A DNA stretch of 64,000 nucleotides from Rana temporaria (Eukaryota; Chordata; Amphibia; Anura; Ranidae), in NCBI RefSeq assembly GCF_905171775.1, contig NC_053492.1, positions 282,754,938-282,818,937 on the forward strand. Direction: 5' to 3'. Position numbers and translations under genes: made by a program. Each line of letters starts with the position of its first letter. Within the stretch, counting starts at the first letter, position 1. The notes under the pieces were generated by a model. The model searched no databases, was not told the DNA's origin, and was given only the letters and a program-made list of their open reading frames with translations. Of the stretch, positions 43,430 to 55,900 are shown piece by piece.

Positions 43430-44425
43430 AGTGGCTTGGTGGTTTTAAAAAATTTCTCCATTTTATTATTTCATGTACAGTATTTAAAAGTACTCTAAAT
43501 GGTGCTCATCATCTCAGTATGTAGTACACAAATCCTTATATACTGGGCTCCATGACTGTATACGTAATGTATTTAGGTCAGAATAGGAGAGAGCCCTAAA
43601 ACAAGCAATTTTGTTAATCCCCAATTAAAAAAAAAAAACACATAAAGGACTGAAAATTGAGTGCTGATCTTATTAACTAATTACTCAAAGACTCCAAAGC
43701 TCCCAATGTAATCTTATAATAATACATCCTGAGCTTACCCCTTAAATGATTTGTAAGTAGTATGTGAAAAATAATAAAGGAATAGCTATGCAATGTGTTG
43801 TCCTTTCCAGCAGGTGAGTTTTATTCCAGGTATCCAGCTGCTGAGTATTCACCAGGATTCATAAAACAAAGTATCCAAGCAGTTGGAGAGTGGTTGTGTG
43901 GGAGGCCTCACTTTTCAATTTAGAGATTTAGTGCAGGTCATCAAGAAAATTGACTATTTTAAGCAGCTATAGAGTAAAGCACTTTGATTCTTTTATTCTG
44001 CTAGAAGCAGAAAATTTACATAAGACATAGTGGCATGAATTGCTTTCAGAGAAAGACAAAGAACATTAGGAATGTAAAAAGATTATAGAGTACTATACTC
44101 AAAGCTTTTCTTTTGTGTTGGGGTGTTTGCTATTAAAATAAAGGCTACAATTTTTTTATTTAATTTTTTTCATTTCTTTTTTTTTTTTCAATTGTTTACA
44201 CACTTTTTTTTATTTCTTTGAACATCTTAGTAGATCATTTTCTTTGCTATGTACACAGAACAGATCAAACAGGATGATTATGATGCAGTGATTAGGTTAA
44301 GGGGCATATGAGACCATAAACATGCACTCATAAGCAACAGTCACACAACCCACAACCTTGTTTATAGAGAAACTGAACTCTGGAAGCTGTGCTGAAAAAA
44401 GGTAAGACGATGCAAGGGACTAATC
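43430..44425. other. Intron 1 DNA without recognised features
   Basis: AT-rich with homopolymer runs; nothing supported. Confidence 0.35.
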
Positions 44426-44437
44426 GCCAGTGTTGCC

Positions 44438-46138
44438 CAAGGCCATCTTAATAGCATCATGGGCCCCTGGGCAAAGTAATGCTATGGGGCCCCTACAAGC
44501 CCCAATTTATGCACCTACTTTACAGCGTGTTACTTGTGTCAGCCTGTCACTTGCCACGGTCACCTGCCTTCAGATTCAGCATGTCACTTGCCATCGTTGC
44601 CTGTCTTCAGATTCAGCGTATCAATTGGCACCCGTCCCCTACCACCAGATTCAGCGTGTCACTTGCCACCCATCCCCTGCCACCAGATTGTGTGTCACTT
44701 TCCATCCATCCCCTGTCTGAGAGGCAGAGAGGAGGGGGGGGGGGTCTGAGAGGCAAAGAGGAGGGGGGTCTGAGAGGCAGAGTAGAGGGGTCTGAGAGGC
44801 AGAGTAGAGGGGTCTGAAAGGCAGAGTAGGGGGGTCTGAGAGGCAGAGTAGGGGGGTCTGAGAGGCAGAGTAGGGGGGTCTGAGAGGCAGAGTAGGGGGG
44901 TCTGAGAGGCAGAGTAGGGGGGGTCTGAGAGGCAGAGTAGGGGGGTCTGAGAGGCAGAGTAGGGGGGTCTGAGAGGCAGAGTAGAGGGGTCTGAGAGGCA
45001 GAGTAGAGGGGTCTGAGAGGCAGAGTAGAGGGGTCTGAGAGGCAGAGTAGAGGGGTCTGAGAGGCAGAGTAGAGGGGTCTGAGAGGCAGAGTAGAGGGGT
45101 CAGAGGAGAGGGGTCTGAGGGGCAGAGGAGAGGGGTCTGAGAGGCAGAGGAGAGGGGTCTGAGAGGCAGAGGAGAGGGGTCTGAGTAGGGGGGTCTGAGA
45201 GGCAGAGTAGGGGGGTCTGAGAGGCAGAGTAGGGGGGTCTGAGAGGCAGAGTAGGGGGGTCTGAGAGGCAGAGTAGAGGGGTCTGAGAGGCAGAGTAGAG
45301 GGGTCTGAGAGGCAGAGTAGAGGGGTCTGAGAGGCAGAGTAGAGGGGTCTGAGAAGAGGGGTCTGAGAGGCAGAGGAGAGGGGTCTGAGAAGAGGGGTCT
45401 GAGAGGCAGAGGAGAGGGGTCTGAGGGGCAGAGGAGGGGGGTCTGAGAGGCAGAGGAGGGGGGTCTGAGAGGCAGAGAAGAGGGGTCTGAGAAGAGGGGT
45501 CTCAGAGGCAGAGTAGAGGGGTCTGAGAGGCAGAGGAGGGGTGGGGTCTGAGAGGCAGAGGAGAGGGTTCTGAGAGGCAGAGAAGTCTCAGGAGGGGGGT
45601 CTGAGAGGCAGAGGAGGGGGGCTGAGACAGACCACATAGCGCTGTCACTCCTCTGCTTACCCCAGTGTGCTGGCATGTATGTACAGCCTAGGTACCTGAT
45701 GGCCAGCAGTGGCGGCGCCGAGTCTCCCTCTAGATCCGGGGGGTGTGCTCGCTGTTCTGCTCCTTGGCACCCTCTGCCTCCCGCATGTTCTTTTCTACTG
45801 GGCTCCCAGCCAGCCTCTGGCCCGGGCCGCACGGCGCACGGTTCCTGGAGCAGAGAGGAGGACCGTGGAGGAATCCAAGTTCTGGGAGCAGGGGGGGAAA
45901 GGGAGGGAGGGGGTGCCCGCTCTGTAAGACGGCCCTGCTGCTCCTTGCTGGCCACCATCCCGATGTCTGCATCATATCAGCGCAGAGAGCGGCGGATTGC
46001 AGGAAACACTAGCTGAGAGTCAAAGCCGCGCGGGAGGGAGTCAGACGCTGCTTGAAATGTCTGGCCCTGATTGGGCCCCAGGCAAAGGTGGGGCCCCCGG
46101 GCTGTGCCCAGGGGGGCCCGCTCAGTAAGACGGCCCTG
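44438..46138. mobile_element. hAT-type non-autonomous element carrying a large minisatellite (1701 bp)
   Basis: It starts CAAGGCCATCTTAATAGC and ends GCTCAGTAAGACGGCCCTG, imperfect inverted repeats, with a perfect 8-bp duplication GTGTTGCC (44430-44437 and 46139-46146). Over half of it is a minisatellite. A second internal copy of the right-end motif (GCTCTGTAAGACGGCCCTG, 45917-45935) suggests an internal duplication or a nested relative. No transposase is encoded; a 435-codon minus-strand frame here is repeat-made. Confidence 0.85.
44715..45630. repeat. Minisatellite, unit GGGGTCTGAGAGGCAGAGTA
   Basis: Roughly forty tandem units of about 21 bp (TCTGAGAGGCAGAGTAGAGGGG with G-run variants), with occasional shorter units. 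The 21-bp period is a multiple of three, so it keeps a minus-strand frame open that reads as a Pro/Leu/Ser-rich repeat. Confidence 0.95.
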
Positions 46139-46149
46139 GTGTTGCCTAT

Positions 46150-47370
46150 AGTCTCCATGTGCCAATCTTTCCCCTCATCACTGACCTACTCTGCCTTGTT
46201 CTGCACTGTGTGTGTGGAGGTGGCCATCTTGGTAGAGGTAGGGTTTTGCTTCCTTCTGGCAGAGCCTTCAGTAAGGAGAACAGTGATCTGCACAGTTGTG
46301 GCATCACTAACACCTTACTCCAAAACGCCAGAGATTAGCAGTGGCAACAGTGCTTTGGATCTCACATTACAGATTTCCAGCTATGAGGATGTAGGTACAG
46401 GAGTGTCTAGGCACATTTACATACCAGGAAATGCACTGAAAGACTAAATTTAATTTCAGACAGGTACATTTTTCAGGGTACTGCCTAGTCAGGTATTTAT
46501 ATGGTGACATCAATTTAAGCAGTGCTTTACATACTGTATATCAGTCTCTAACCTCAAGAAGCTTACAGTCTAAGGTCCCTATCTGCATGCATACTATGAC
46601 ATAATTGTACCACCCTCCTTGTTATGTTACTAGTAGGATTAAGACAAATTTACTTTTTGGCTCCTCTGTAGCCAGTGGAGCGAAGTTTAATTGCTTTAGG
46701 CTCAACTACTTCCCCCTTCTTTCTAGTAAGTTCTAAAATTCAGTGGGTTGGAAGATACAGACTCTGGACTTGCATATCCATACAGCCTCGGCCATTCCCT
46801 GGGAAGGAGAATGAGTAATAGGGGGCTGAGGTGTGTATTCATGGGCTGGGGCCTGAAACAGTCTTCCTGGTAGGAAGACTCAGCCTGGAGGTCTGTGGCC
46901 CTCTTGGTCACTTATCTGAATTCTGCAGGAGGTCAACAAGGTCCCAGCTCAAGGAGAGCTGAGGGACATATTTTTAAAGTTGCTGAGAGCAGATTGGAGG
47001 AAGTCCACTGAGGATCTGGCCTGGGGGCTTACAGTATAGAATATGTCTGGTACTGGAGAAAAGGATACAAGTACACAGCGCACAGTGAGTAAAGTCCAGA
47101 GTGAGAGAGACCCTAGTGACTGTTCTTGCTTGACCTTTGGGGAGACTATTCCTGGTTGGCTTAGGATTGCTTATGCATTGGAGGTTCCTAAACTATGTTT
47201 CAGTACCACTAGTCACAGGGCGTAATTCACCCTGTTATGTTATGACCAGAGGGTGTCCGTAGCATTTGGTTTTGAGTATCCCAAGGCTCTCACTACACCC
47301 CAACCAAGTTTAATCAGCTTTTTTATAAAAAGATATGCACTGCCTATGTCTTGAGTTGTGAGACTGTGGA
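46150..47370. other. Intron 1 DNA with one SINE fragment
   Basis: A minus-strand fragment of the tRNA-derived SINE lies at about 46480-46610 (AAGAAGCTTACAGTCTAAGG, inverse of the 10580 region). The rest shows no supported feature. Confidence 0.45.
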
Positions 47371-47379
47371 GCTGCTGTG

Positions 47380-48540
47380 TGCCTGGCTGCTGTATACCTG
47401 ATAGGGAATAGAAAACGCAAGGAAAGAGGCGCCTCTGGGGACATGTCTGTTGACAAAGGAGAGCGACTTGCCATTACATCCAAGTGCGCCTGCTCACGAA
47501 ACGCATCCACCTCTGATGACGTGATCCCGCGCAGCCGGCTGTTTTCTTGTGTTCCAAGCCTTGTTTTGAGGCAACCTTCGGTAGCCGGCGTTTCCATTTG
47601 TCGGAAAGGACACAGTCGTCATCTGGAGACTTACACGGCTGAAGACTCGGGATTGTCTCTGACATCACATATATCATGCCTGTTACTTCCTTACAAATGT
47701 CAGTTGATTACCTTCATGTTGATTAAAACCTACTTTTTACAAACAACTGCACCCAGAGTCGCCTCTTTCCTTGTGTTTCCTGCAGCTCCTGGAATATGCT
47801 TTCTATTTCTATTTGATGGCAGCCCTGCTTGCATTAATTGGACTTTTAACCCTTGCATTCATTTTTACATAGACTTTTTAAAGACTGTGTATCAATTTGC
47901 AGACAGATTATTTTAGATCACTTCTCTTTACTTATTATTTATTGTAAATCTTATTGCAGATATATTTTTTACTGGGACACATATGAGCTTCAAGTTGTTG
48001 TGCATTTACTTGTTTTATTACTAATAGGGAATAGAACCTGGGACAAAACTGCAAGACTGGTCTGCGCTTCATTAAAAAAGGCAAGGTGGTTGAGGGAAAG
48101 TGTGTTTCACCTTGCTTGTTTTTTGGGAAACTAAGGTGGAATCTGGCCCAAGTTTTCCAGACCTCCTTGGCAGGGTGGTGTCCAAGTCAGGTTTTGCTTC
48201 CCACTTTTGACCAGCAGCAGGTCAGATAAAGGAGGAAGGGCTGGAGCAAGAGGGTGCTTTGGCCTTGGACTAAGGAAGCTACCTGAGAGAGGGAGTTGCA
48301 TGTGGAAATCACTCTGTAAGAGAAGGAAAGGGTTTGCAAAACACTTGTTTTGTTGGTGACTGGCAGAAGTCCTTCAGCTGTCAGAGAACAATCTGTCTTG
48401 TTTAATGCCTGGATGACAAGGATTTAATTTCTGTTTTTGTTTTGTTTGCAGCCTTTTAAAAAAAAAAAACCTATATGTCAAGGTTTTAGGAAAGACCTGC
48501 TATTTGGACTGCCCTTTTCCCAGGGAAAGTGAGATAACCC
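47380..48540. other. Intron 1 DNA, possible retroelement remnant
   Basis: CACGAAACGCATCC and CTCTGATGACGTGATCC (47496-47530) resemble GAAAC and CTGATGA words of frog retroelements, but in the wrong order for a single hammerhead. A 179-codon plus-strand frame has no recognisable domain and I do not call it a gene. Confidence 0.3.
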
Positions 48541-48544
48541 CCCC

Positions 48545-48720
48545 ACAATACATACACACATGCTAGGGTCAATTTACTGTAGATATCCAATTAACCTACC
48601 ATGACATGCTAGGGTCAATTTAGATATCCAATTAACCTACCATGTCATTGGAGTGTGGGAGAAAGCCAGAGTACCCGGAAGAAACCTACACAAGCAGAGG
48701 TAGAACACGCAAACACCAAA
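48545..48720 (-). mobile_element. SINE fragment with internal direct duplication
   Basis: The inverse of the SINE body (GTTTGCGTGTTCTACCTCTG... CTCCCACACTCCAATGACAT). ACATGCTAGGGTCAATTTA and the following ATATCCAATTAACCTACCATG occur twice in succession (48559 and 48602), an in-place duplication of about 45 bp. Confidence 0.65.
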
Positions 48721-48744
48721 GTCCAACGTTTCATTAATATAGAT

Positions 48745-48901
48745 CAGGGGTCTCAAACTGGTGGCCCTCCAGCTGTTTTGAAACTACAAGTCCCATCATG
48801 CCTCTGACTGTGGGAGTCATGCTTGTAACTGTCAGCCTTGCAATGCCTCATGGGACTTGTAGTTTTGCAACATCTGGAGGGCCGCCAGTTTGAGACCCCT
48901 G
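48745..48901. mobile_element. hAT-type MITE, 157 bp (copy 2)
   Basis: The same family and length as 38238-38394, with long inverted ends (CAGGGGTCTCAAACTGGTGG) and a perfect 8-bp duplication ATATAGAT (48737-48744 and 48902-48909). Confidence 0.92.
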
Positions 48902-48909
48902 ATATAGAT

Positions 48910-51900
48910 GAACCAATTTTGACCCCTTTTTGAAGGTGAAGCAAAGCATTACCTGGCTGATGTGCTGTCATTATGCAAGATAGCCTATACAATTTGCTGC
49001 TTTTACCCTGTCCAAATCGCACCCTATAAAATAGGTCGTGACTCTTGTGAAAGTCATTTCCAATCTGGCTGCTGATCTTGTTTAAATCGCCGATTTCACA
49101 AAATTAAGTTTTTTTCATAAGCTTTTTCCTTTTTCTTGGTGGAGCTGCATGTCAGGTTCATATTAGAAGACCTACAACTATATATTAAAATTATAGTTTT
49201 GTTAATGGGGTGCTATCAACTTATTTTTTTATTTTTATTTTTTCTGCAGTGACCTAAGTTTTTTTGACATACAGTATATGGAGGTTGGCAGTTAGAAAAA
49301 ATAAGACGTTTTTCTTTACATTGAAGAACCAGCATGCAGGCAGCTTAAATAGGTTAAGCAGTTTAATTTATTTGGGTTTTGGTAACAGAAAAAGCTAGTA
49401 GTGAGTATAGCAGTAGCAATGGATTATTCATAGATAGATATTTTTATGCATTTCCATATGTTTGCTGAAAAAACATATATATTTAAATATACATGTGCTC
49501 AACTGCATATACTGTATCTTGACTGTGGTAGGATGACATAATGGTCATGATGCATTGCATGAGGCCAAGATAGTCGTGTACACCTTTTACACAGTGCAAT
49601 TGATGTGGTCAAGATGGGTCTTATGCCTTATGGGTTTTAAATAGAATGGTGCATTTATTCAATAGCACTCTACTTTTCAAAACAATGAAGATCATGACGA
49701 TCCCAATGACCAACCTGACTCGCTCCAGCATATTTTTTACCACAGAAGCTTTAAACCTGAGGACGAAGCCACGGTAACTGCGAGGCTATATACTATTTAG
49801 CAAGACAAGGAAGGGAGAGTCCGTCCAGCATATAGTGGTAGTGAATAGTTTTATTTCTTGACTCCCAGTCTCTTAACATGTGAAATGAAGTGATTAATGG
49901 CATTTTGCTGGATGAATTTTATTGTATAAACTAGATCCTGGTAGAATATCCTGTTTCCATTCAGTCATTTTGAAAGCTTAACTTTAGGCAAACAGCTAAA
50001 CACAGATAAAATACATATAAGGGACCTATTAAACTTGCCAATAGAGCTGTATTTTTGTGCATCCATTTCTGAGATTTACGCAGATCTTTTACACCACACA
50101 GCTTTGCCTGTAAGGACAAGAGGCCTAATTTTTCTGTTGCAGTTAAGTTACAACTACAGCATGTCACTGGATAGTGAAAAAATAAGCTATACTGTACAGG
50201 GACTGCAGAAGGCTGTTACCAAAGCAAATTCTGGTACTTACACGGCTCAAATTAAAAATAATACTAATACAAAATAATTACGTGTCAACGAATTCAGAGC
50301 TACATTCATCTGTTTATTTATGTTTGCCTGAAGTTTAACTTTAACTTTAACTGCTTTAAGTGGAGCTAAAAATATACCACAAAAAGACATTTTTACGCCA
50401 TACCTTATAAAGAATGTACATACTTCATATGCAGAAAACTATATATTCTCTCCTCAATGTTATACTGGCTGGTAGGAAGATATACGGTACCTGTAAATAT
50501 CTACATTTGAGTTCTGTATATTCATTTACACATTTCATCACGATATGGGAGCAGGAAGTGGTGGGGGAAAAAGCTTTTTTTTTCTTAGAATTCCAGCTCC
50601 ACTTTTTACAGATATTTTGGTAGCATTCGCAAATTGAATATGTTGTAAATAAAGAATCAATTACAGAAAGTCTGAAATTAGATGATATGTATGGTTATGA
50701 TTATATGTATTGTGACTGGGTGGTGCCCTGCCACAGTGCTAAAAGTATTTTAGGTTACCCTGGCAGGTTGAGGGGCCCCGGGGGTTGTTCGGCCCAACTC
50801 TACTGTTAGGTCAGTACAGAAACTAGGCAATTGGTATTTTTCTTAGGTCAACAATAGCAGAGTATGTAAAGCGTTGCATACATTTGTAACATGTTGGTGT
50901 TGGTGTCCTATAAATACCGGTATTAAATAAAACATAAATGTCTATATTATTATTAGCATTATTACTATTTGCAATGCATTCTCATTTTTTAGTGTGACAT
51001 CAGTGCCCTCCCATGATCCTCTGTGATGTTAAAACAAGAATCCTCTGACATGAGATTCCCCTATGGACGGCCCACTGTGTATAATGACCTAGGTAAACTG
51101 GTAAGTGGCACTTTGGGACATTTTTTGCCAGTTTACCAAGTCACCAAACAAAATCAAATAATATATTTGGTAGCGCAAGTATTGCACTTCACTGGGTTAA
51201 ATCATTTAATACATTTCTAATGTAAATGACCACATCCTCCATACAGAATCTTCCTCTTTTTTTTTTCACTTTAAAGACGTTTATTGGAGTGGATAGTTGG
51301 TAATAATGCAAGAACAGAAATAGCTAGGATTCTATATTTACTTTCAATTCTTACTAGAAAAACACATGAGCTGAGGTATTTATCTGATAGTATAATCTTC
51401 AAGGAGGTTTAGTCATACAGACACATTATAGCCTAAATTAAAATCAACAATATTAGAAGTATGGTAATTTTAATAAAATCTGTTTAATTTTTTTTTTTTT
51501 TTTTTTTGGAAGATAGAGGCAAACCAAGCTTCAAGGAGAAAAATAAAAACAGCAGGCACGGAGAAGTATGTTTTGGATTCTCACAGCGAAACAGAGTTTT
51601 CCTAGATGAGTTGTCATGTTAATTGCTGAATTCACTTTGGCAGGCTGTTCCTTATATTGACAGGCAATGAGGAGAGATAACAAAGCCTGTAGGACATAAT
51701 AACCAAACTGGTTTACATAATTTGCAAACTACTTCAGTTATGCCATTGGCTTATAAAAAAAAAGATAATATTGAAGTAGGTATCGAAAATTGTAATTTTA
51801 AGTCACTTCTGAGTGAAAATGAAATTGTGGGCCAATGGATTATAATAGTGGGCTTTGGGAAGTGTCCTTTTTATATTTTCAAGAAAACCACTAACCTTTC

Positions 51901-52980
51901 AAAATTGTATGCCAGACTTTGCTATTTTTGTATATTTTTTGTATATTTTACATCGAATTAGCAGGGTTAACAGTAAAGTAAATAGTTTTAAGTGGATGCA
52001 AGAGAATGAATTTGCTTAAATGCTTCTTTTTTGTTGTTGTATTGCAGTGGTTGGATTTTTCTGTTCTACTCTCATTATTGGGGTGCCAATAAACATATGA
52101 GGGCAGTTGGAACTTCCAAATGAGTTCCAACCAACATGATGCAGGAGTAGTTTCTGAAGGGTGCACAAACAGACAATCTGGGTTCCTACAAGTGTCATGT
52201 TTGTGCCTGTGGGGTGTAGGCAATTGTGTTCTCATGTTTGGGTTTAGCATTAGATTTGTAATCTACTATATCTCATTAATAACTTAACAGGAGGGGTGTG
52301 AATGCCTAGAAAATACCCTTGTTGCAGCAAGGCCTACCAAGCCATCTATCCTTTTTTTCAGGAGCCACAAGTATAATGACCCCTGTCTTCCATGATCCTA
52401 TATTGCTTCACAAACGTATCTAGAGTCTTTAGCTAGACGATCAAGGTCTATATCCATCAATATTTTGCACTGCAATTGACTGGGTAGTATTTTAGCTGAT
52501 TTAGCCAAATTTGAGTTGAGAATTTAGAAAAATGTAAACGCTCAATTAACAACAGTAAATAAATTGCTAAAACAGACCTGTTCCTTACCTGGATCATGCA
52601 GAAATTAAGAGTGGTTTGATAGCAGGCACTGCTTACCACAGTATGGTTCCTGGTGTAAATGCAGCCAATTGCCAACCCACCCTTTGTCACAGTAAGACGA
52701 GGAATGTTTCCAGACTCAGGAACATATCATGGTGACAAGGAACTATTTAAAATAACCAACCTGACTTATATACCTGAAGTATTTTAAAATAAATCTAAAC
52801 TCCTTATGACGTCTGCTGTCAAGGTGACCTATTATTTAGCAGTCCAACCAGAACCCAGGTATGCTAATTGGTGCTAATATCTATGTAATGTAACAACCCA
52901 TCCCCTGTCCTCACTTTAAAAAAAAAAAAACATTTAATTTCTATTCAGTCAGTGACAGAATTGGTGAGCACCATGTTTTT
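48910..52980. other. Intron 1 DNA without confident features
   Basis: Mostly AT-rich single-copy-looking sequence. A SINE tail-like fragment (GTATGTAAAGCGTTGCATAC, then CCTATAAATACC) is at 50860-50935. No exon with acceptable splice signals and open frame was recognised. Confidence 0.35.
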
Positions 52981-53059
52981 CTCTCTATCTTGATACTAAA
53001 ATGTATGATGTATTACAATGTATTAACTGTATGTGTATTAACGGCATATTTTTATGTCA

Positions 53060-53960
53060 CACACAGACCACTATCACTTCTGCCGGCTAGAGTAAGACTG
53101 GAAGGAAGCTGGCTTCCTTCCAGTCTTCTTTCTGTAAACACAGAAGCAACGTCACTTCCGGTTAAGTCGGCTGCCAATGGTGCCGTAAAATTTTTTTTTT
53201 AGTATTCAGAATCGCATTTTTCTCCGATCTGACTACTGTGAAGTGCAAAGGAGCGATTGCAGGTCTTTTAGACAGGACAGGAGTGGCTGGCGAGCAGGGG
53301 TATCCACCTGTTACCCCATATTACTGTCAAATGGGATGTTTACATTCCTTGTGACAGCAATAAAAGTGATATATATATATATATATAATTTTTTTTTTTT
53401 TTTTACAGTAACAATGTAAAAAAGAAAAAAAATGATATTTTTTTAAAGCACCTCCGTCCCCAAGATTTTGCGCAGCAAAGAAAATGCATAAGTAAGTCAT
53501 GCCCGCATATGTAAACGGTGTTCAAATCAGACATGAGGTATCGCCACAATCGTTGGAGCGAGAGCAATAATTCTAGCACTAGACCTCCTCTGTAACGCTA
53601 ACTCTAACCTGGTAATCCTTTTTTTTTTTTTTTGTCGCCTTTCCACGAGTCTGCCCAATTTCAAAGTATGACATGCTGGGCATCTATTTACTTGGCGTAA
53701 CATCATCTTTCACATTATGCAAAAAAATTGGTCCATCTTTACTGTTTCGTTCTTTTTAATTCATGAAAGTTTATTTTTTGCAAAAAAATTGTGTTTGAAA
53801 GACCGCTGCGCAAATACAGTGTGACATAAAATATTGCATCGACCGCCATGTTATTCTCTAAATTCTCTGCTAAAAAAATATCCATAATGTTTGGGGGTTC
53901 TAAGTAATTTTCTAGCAAAAAATTAATTTCAGTCATTTTTAGTCATGAAAGAGTTAATTT
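53060..53960 (-). mobile_element. TTAA-ended dispersed element, copy A
   Basis: The inverse of much of 60420-61630: shared words include TGTTTACATTCCTTGTGACA, GATTCTAAGTAA-like text, GGTATCGCCACAATCGT and AGGTTAGAGTTA (inverse). The right edge reads CATGAAAGAGTTAA, matching the GTGAAAGGGTTA edge of the other copy. CCCTTTCA next to TTAA suggests piggyBac, inferred. Confidence 0.55.
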
Positions 53961-55150
53961 GTGCTTTAAGGCATCTTCACTTTCTTACAATAAAACCCTT
54001 ACTGACCCTACCAACTATTTTCTGATCCTACCAAAGTGTTTACATACTGAAAACTAAAATGACTAATTAAATTAATTCTGAAATGCATTTAATATGTGGG
54101 TGGTATGGCTAAACAATGAAGCTCAACTGTATGAATTTGCTTTGCTTTAGTGTTGCATTCGCTATCTGCCAATATATTTTCAGCCAGAAACAATTACAAA
54201 TCATGTCTGCTTCCATTTTGAGTGTCAGTGTGGGATTATGTGGAAATCATTTTGTATTTGATCACATGGTATTTTAGGATTTACCCATGTTCCTTTTACT
54301 GTGACCGTATTTTACCGTAACTGGTATTTTTAAAGATGGATCTTCGTGAAAATAGAAAATCAAGCCAATATGTCAAACACCAATAAAACAGGGAAAAAAA
54401 AGTTTCCCTTTTTAGTGTGCAGCTCTGTCATTTTCGTTAAAATGCAATGTAATATGGCTACCTGGGGGTGTTCTATACACAGATAGTGTACATAACAACC
54501 CCTATATATGTAATTTCCTGCTTAAGTTATTGGCTCACTGATTTTCCCAGAAGTCTGCACTAAGATAGAAGTCAGCTTTTGGGCATCCCCTGCAACAAAA
54601 ATATAATTTTTGGTGAGATACTCCCAAAGGGAAATCACACCAAAAGGGAATGCGGACCTTGTCAATTTTCTCATTGGAGCCTTGCAGGTGCAGCAGTTGA
54701 CTGGTCATTTTAAAACCACCCACATACAAATCCACTCTACACATGGACACAGACAAACAGCTATTCATTCAGAATAACAAAAGGTAGGAATCTGCAACAA
54801 AGTTTGGTTAAATTCTTGCAATGTACATAGATCACCCATAGGGGAAAGTTTTTTTTTTTTCTCAACTCAAGTGGATTTACGCTTTAAAGATGGTAAACTG
54901 CCACCATGATCCTTCTATACAAATGTCAGTGATAGTTGCCTACTTATTGTAATGGGCAATCTCACAAACCAGACAGTATTAAAACCTGACAGGATCTAGC
55001 TCTTCTCCCATCTATCCAAAACTTAAAATTACATTTTGGGTCAGATTTTAAGACTAGCATAGAGTAAATGAGAATTTGCTTTTCATAATCTAGTCGGTTA
55101 TTTTCCTTGCAAAAAATGCACAGTATGTCAGTTTAACACACAGGAAGACA
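53960..55150. other. Intron 1 DNA without recognised features
   Basis: AT-rich, no supported gene or paired terminal repeats. Confidence 0.35.
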
Positions 55151-55164
55151 GACTACTTAAGAAT

Positions 55165-55560
55165 TTACATCTGCTGTCACCAAGCGGATCTATCCCATCA
55201 AACAATTTTGCACATGTGCTACAACTAATGTCGTATACTTGTTGACCTGCCCCTGTGGCAAACAGTACGTTGGCCGTACGTACCATACATACTTTTGCAA
55301 TTAGGGTGACAGAACATGTTAAAAGTGGCAGTATCAAACACACTGTTCCAAGACATTACCGTCAGTTCCACAATAGAGATCCTAGGGGGACAGAGTTTCT
55401 GATCATTGATAGATTTATTCCCTTTTGGAGGGGAGGGGTCTATATACTGGAAACTTTCTGGATATATTAGTTGCAGTCCCACTCCCCATTAGGAATAATT
55501 ATGGAGTGGGACATTAATGCGTTCATAAACAAAGCATAGGTAATCTAATTAACACCGTAC
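55165..55560 (+). pseudogene. Penelope-like retroelement, GIY-YIG endonuclease remnant
   Basis: The plus strand encodes the C-terminal endonuclease of a Penelope-like element: VVYLLTCPCGKQYVGRT contains the GIY-YIG-type motif (here VYL...YVG), followed by RVTEHVKSG (conserved Arg and the EH pair), then VPRHYRQFHN and a FLIIDR segment with RGG and E (LET) downstream. Some junctions need a frame change (around 55225-55260 the frame shifts between two readings). The reverse transcriptase is not seen. The enzyme would nick target DNA for target-primed reverse transcription. A stop (TAG) follows at 55468-55470, though similarity seems to run a little further (ECDINAFINKA-like). Confidence 0.82.
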
Positions 55561-55900
55561 AATATCCTCCTTTCTAATTTGCGAGGCTGGTTGTGATCCT
55601 AATAAAATGTGTTCTTTAAATTATTAGTGGTGACTGTTAGAATTAAAGTGACCCCAATTTTAACCATTTAAACAACTATACATTTTGCATCAATTTGTAT
55701 CTCCTATTCTGTATCAGTGGTTTAATCCCATCTTTAATGTGGTTTTATTATTGATTTGGGTCTTAATCGACCGTCATTACTCATAACGTTGAGAATTTGA
55801 TCATTCTATTCTTAATTCATACTTATTCTGGGTTCTTTGTTCTTCCTGTAATCTTTGAATCTTTGAATTGAGATTGGCCTGGATAGGTGCTGTATTTACG

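Noticed and set aside
44651..45958. 435-codon minus-strand open frame
   Set aside because: It is produced by the 21-bp minisatellite inside a hAT element; the peptide is a Pro/Leu/Ser repeat with no domain.
47496..47530. Second hammerhead ribozyme
   Set aside because: GAAAC comes before CTGATGA without the stems needed for any permutation, so only isolated words match.
47377..47916. 179-codon plus-strand frame with a hydrophobic C-terminal part
   Set aside because: No homology recognised, no splice context, and composition does not differ from neighbouring non-coding DNA.
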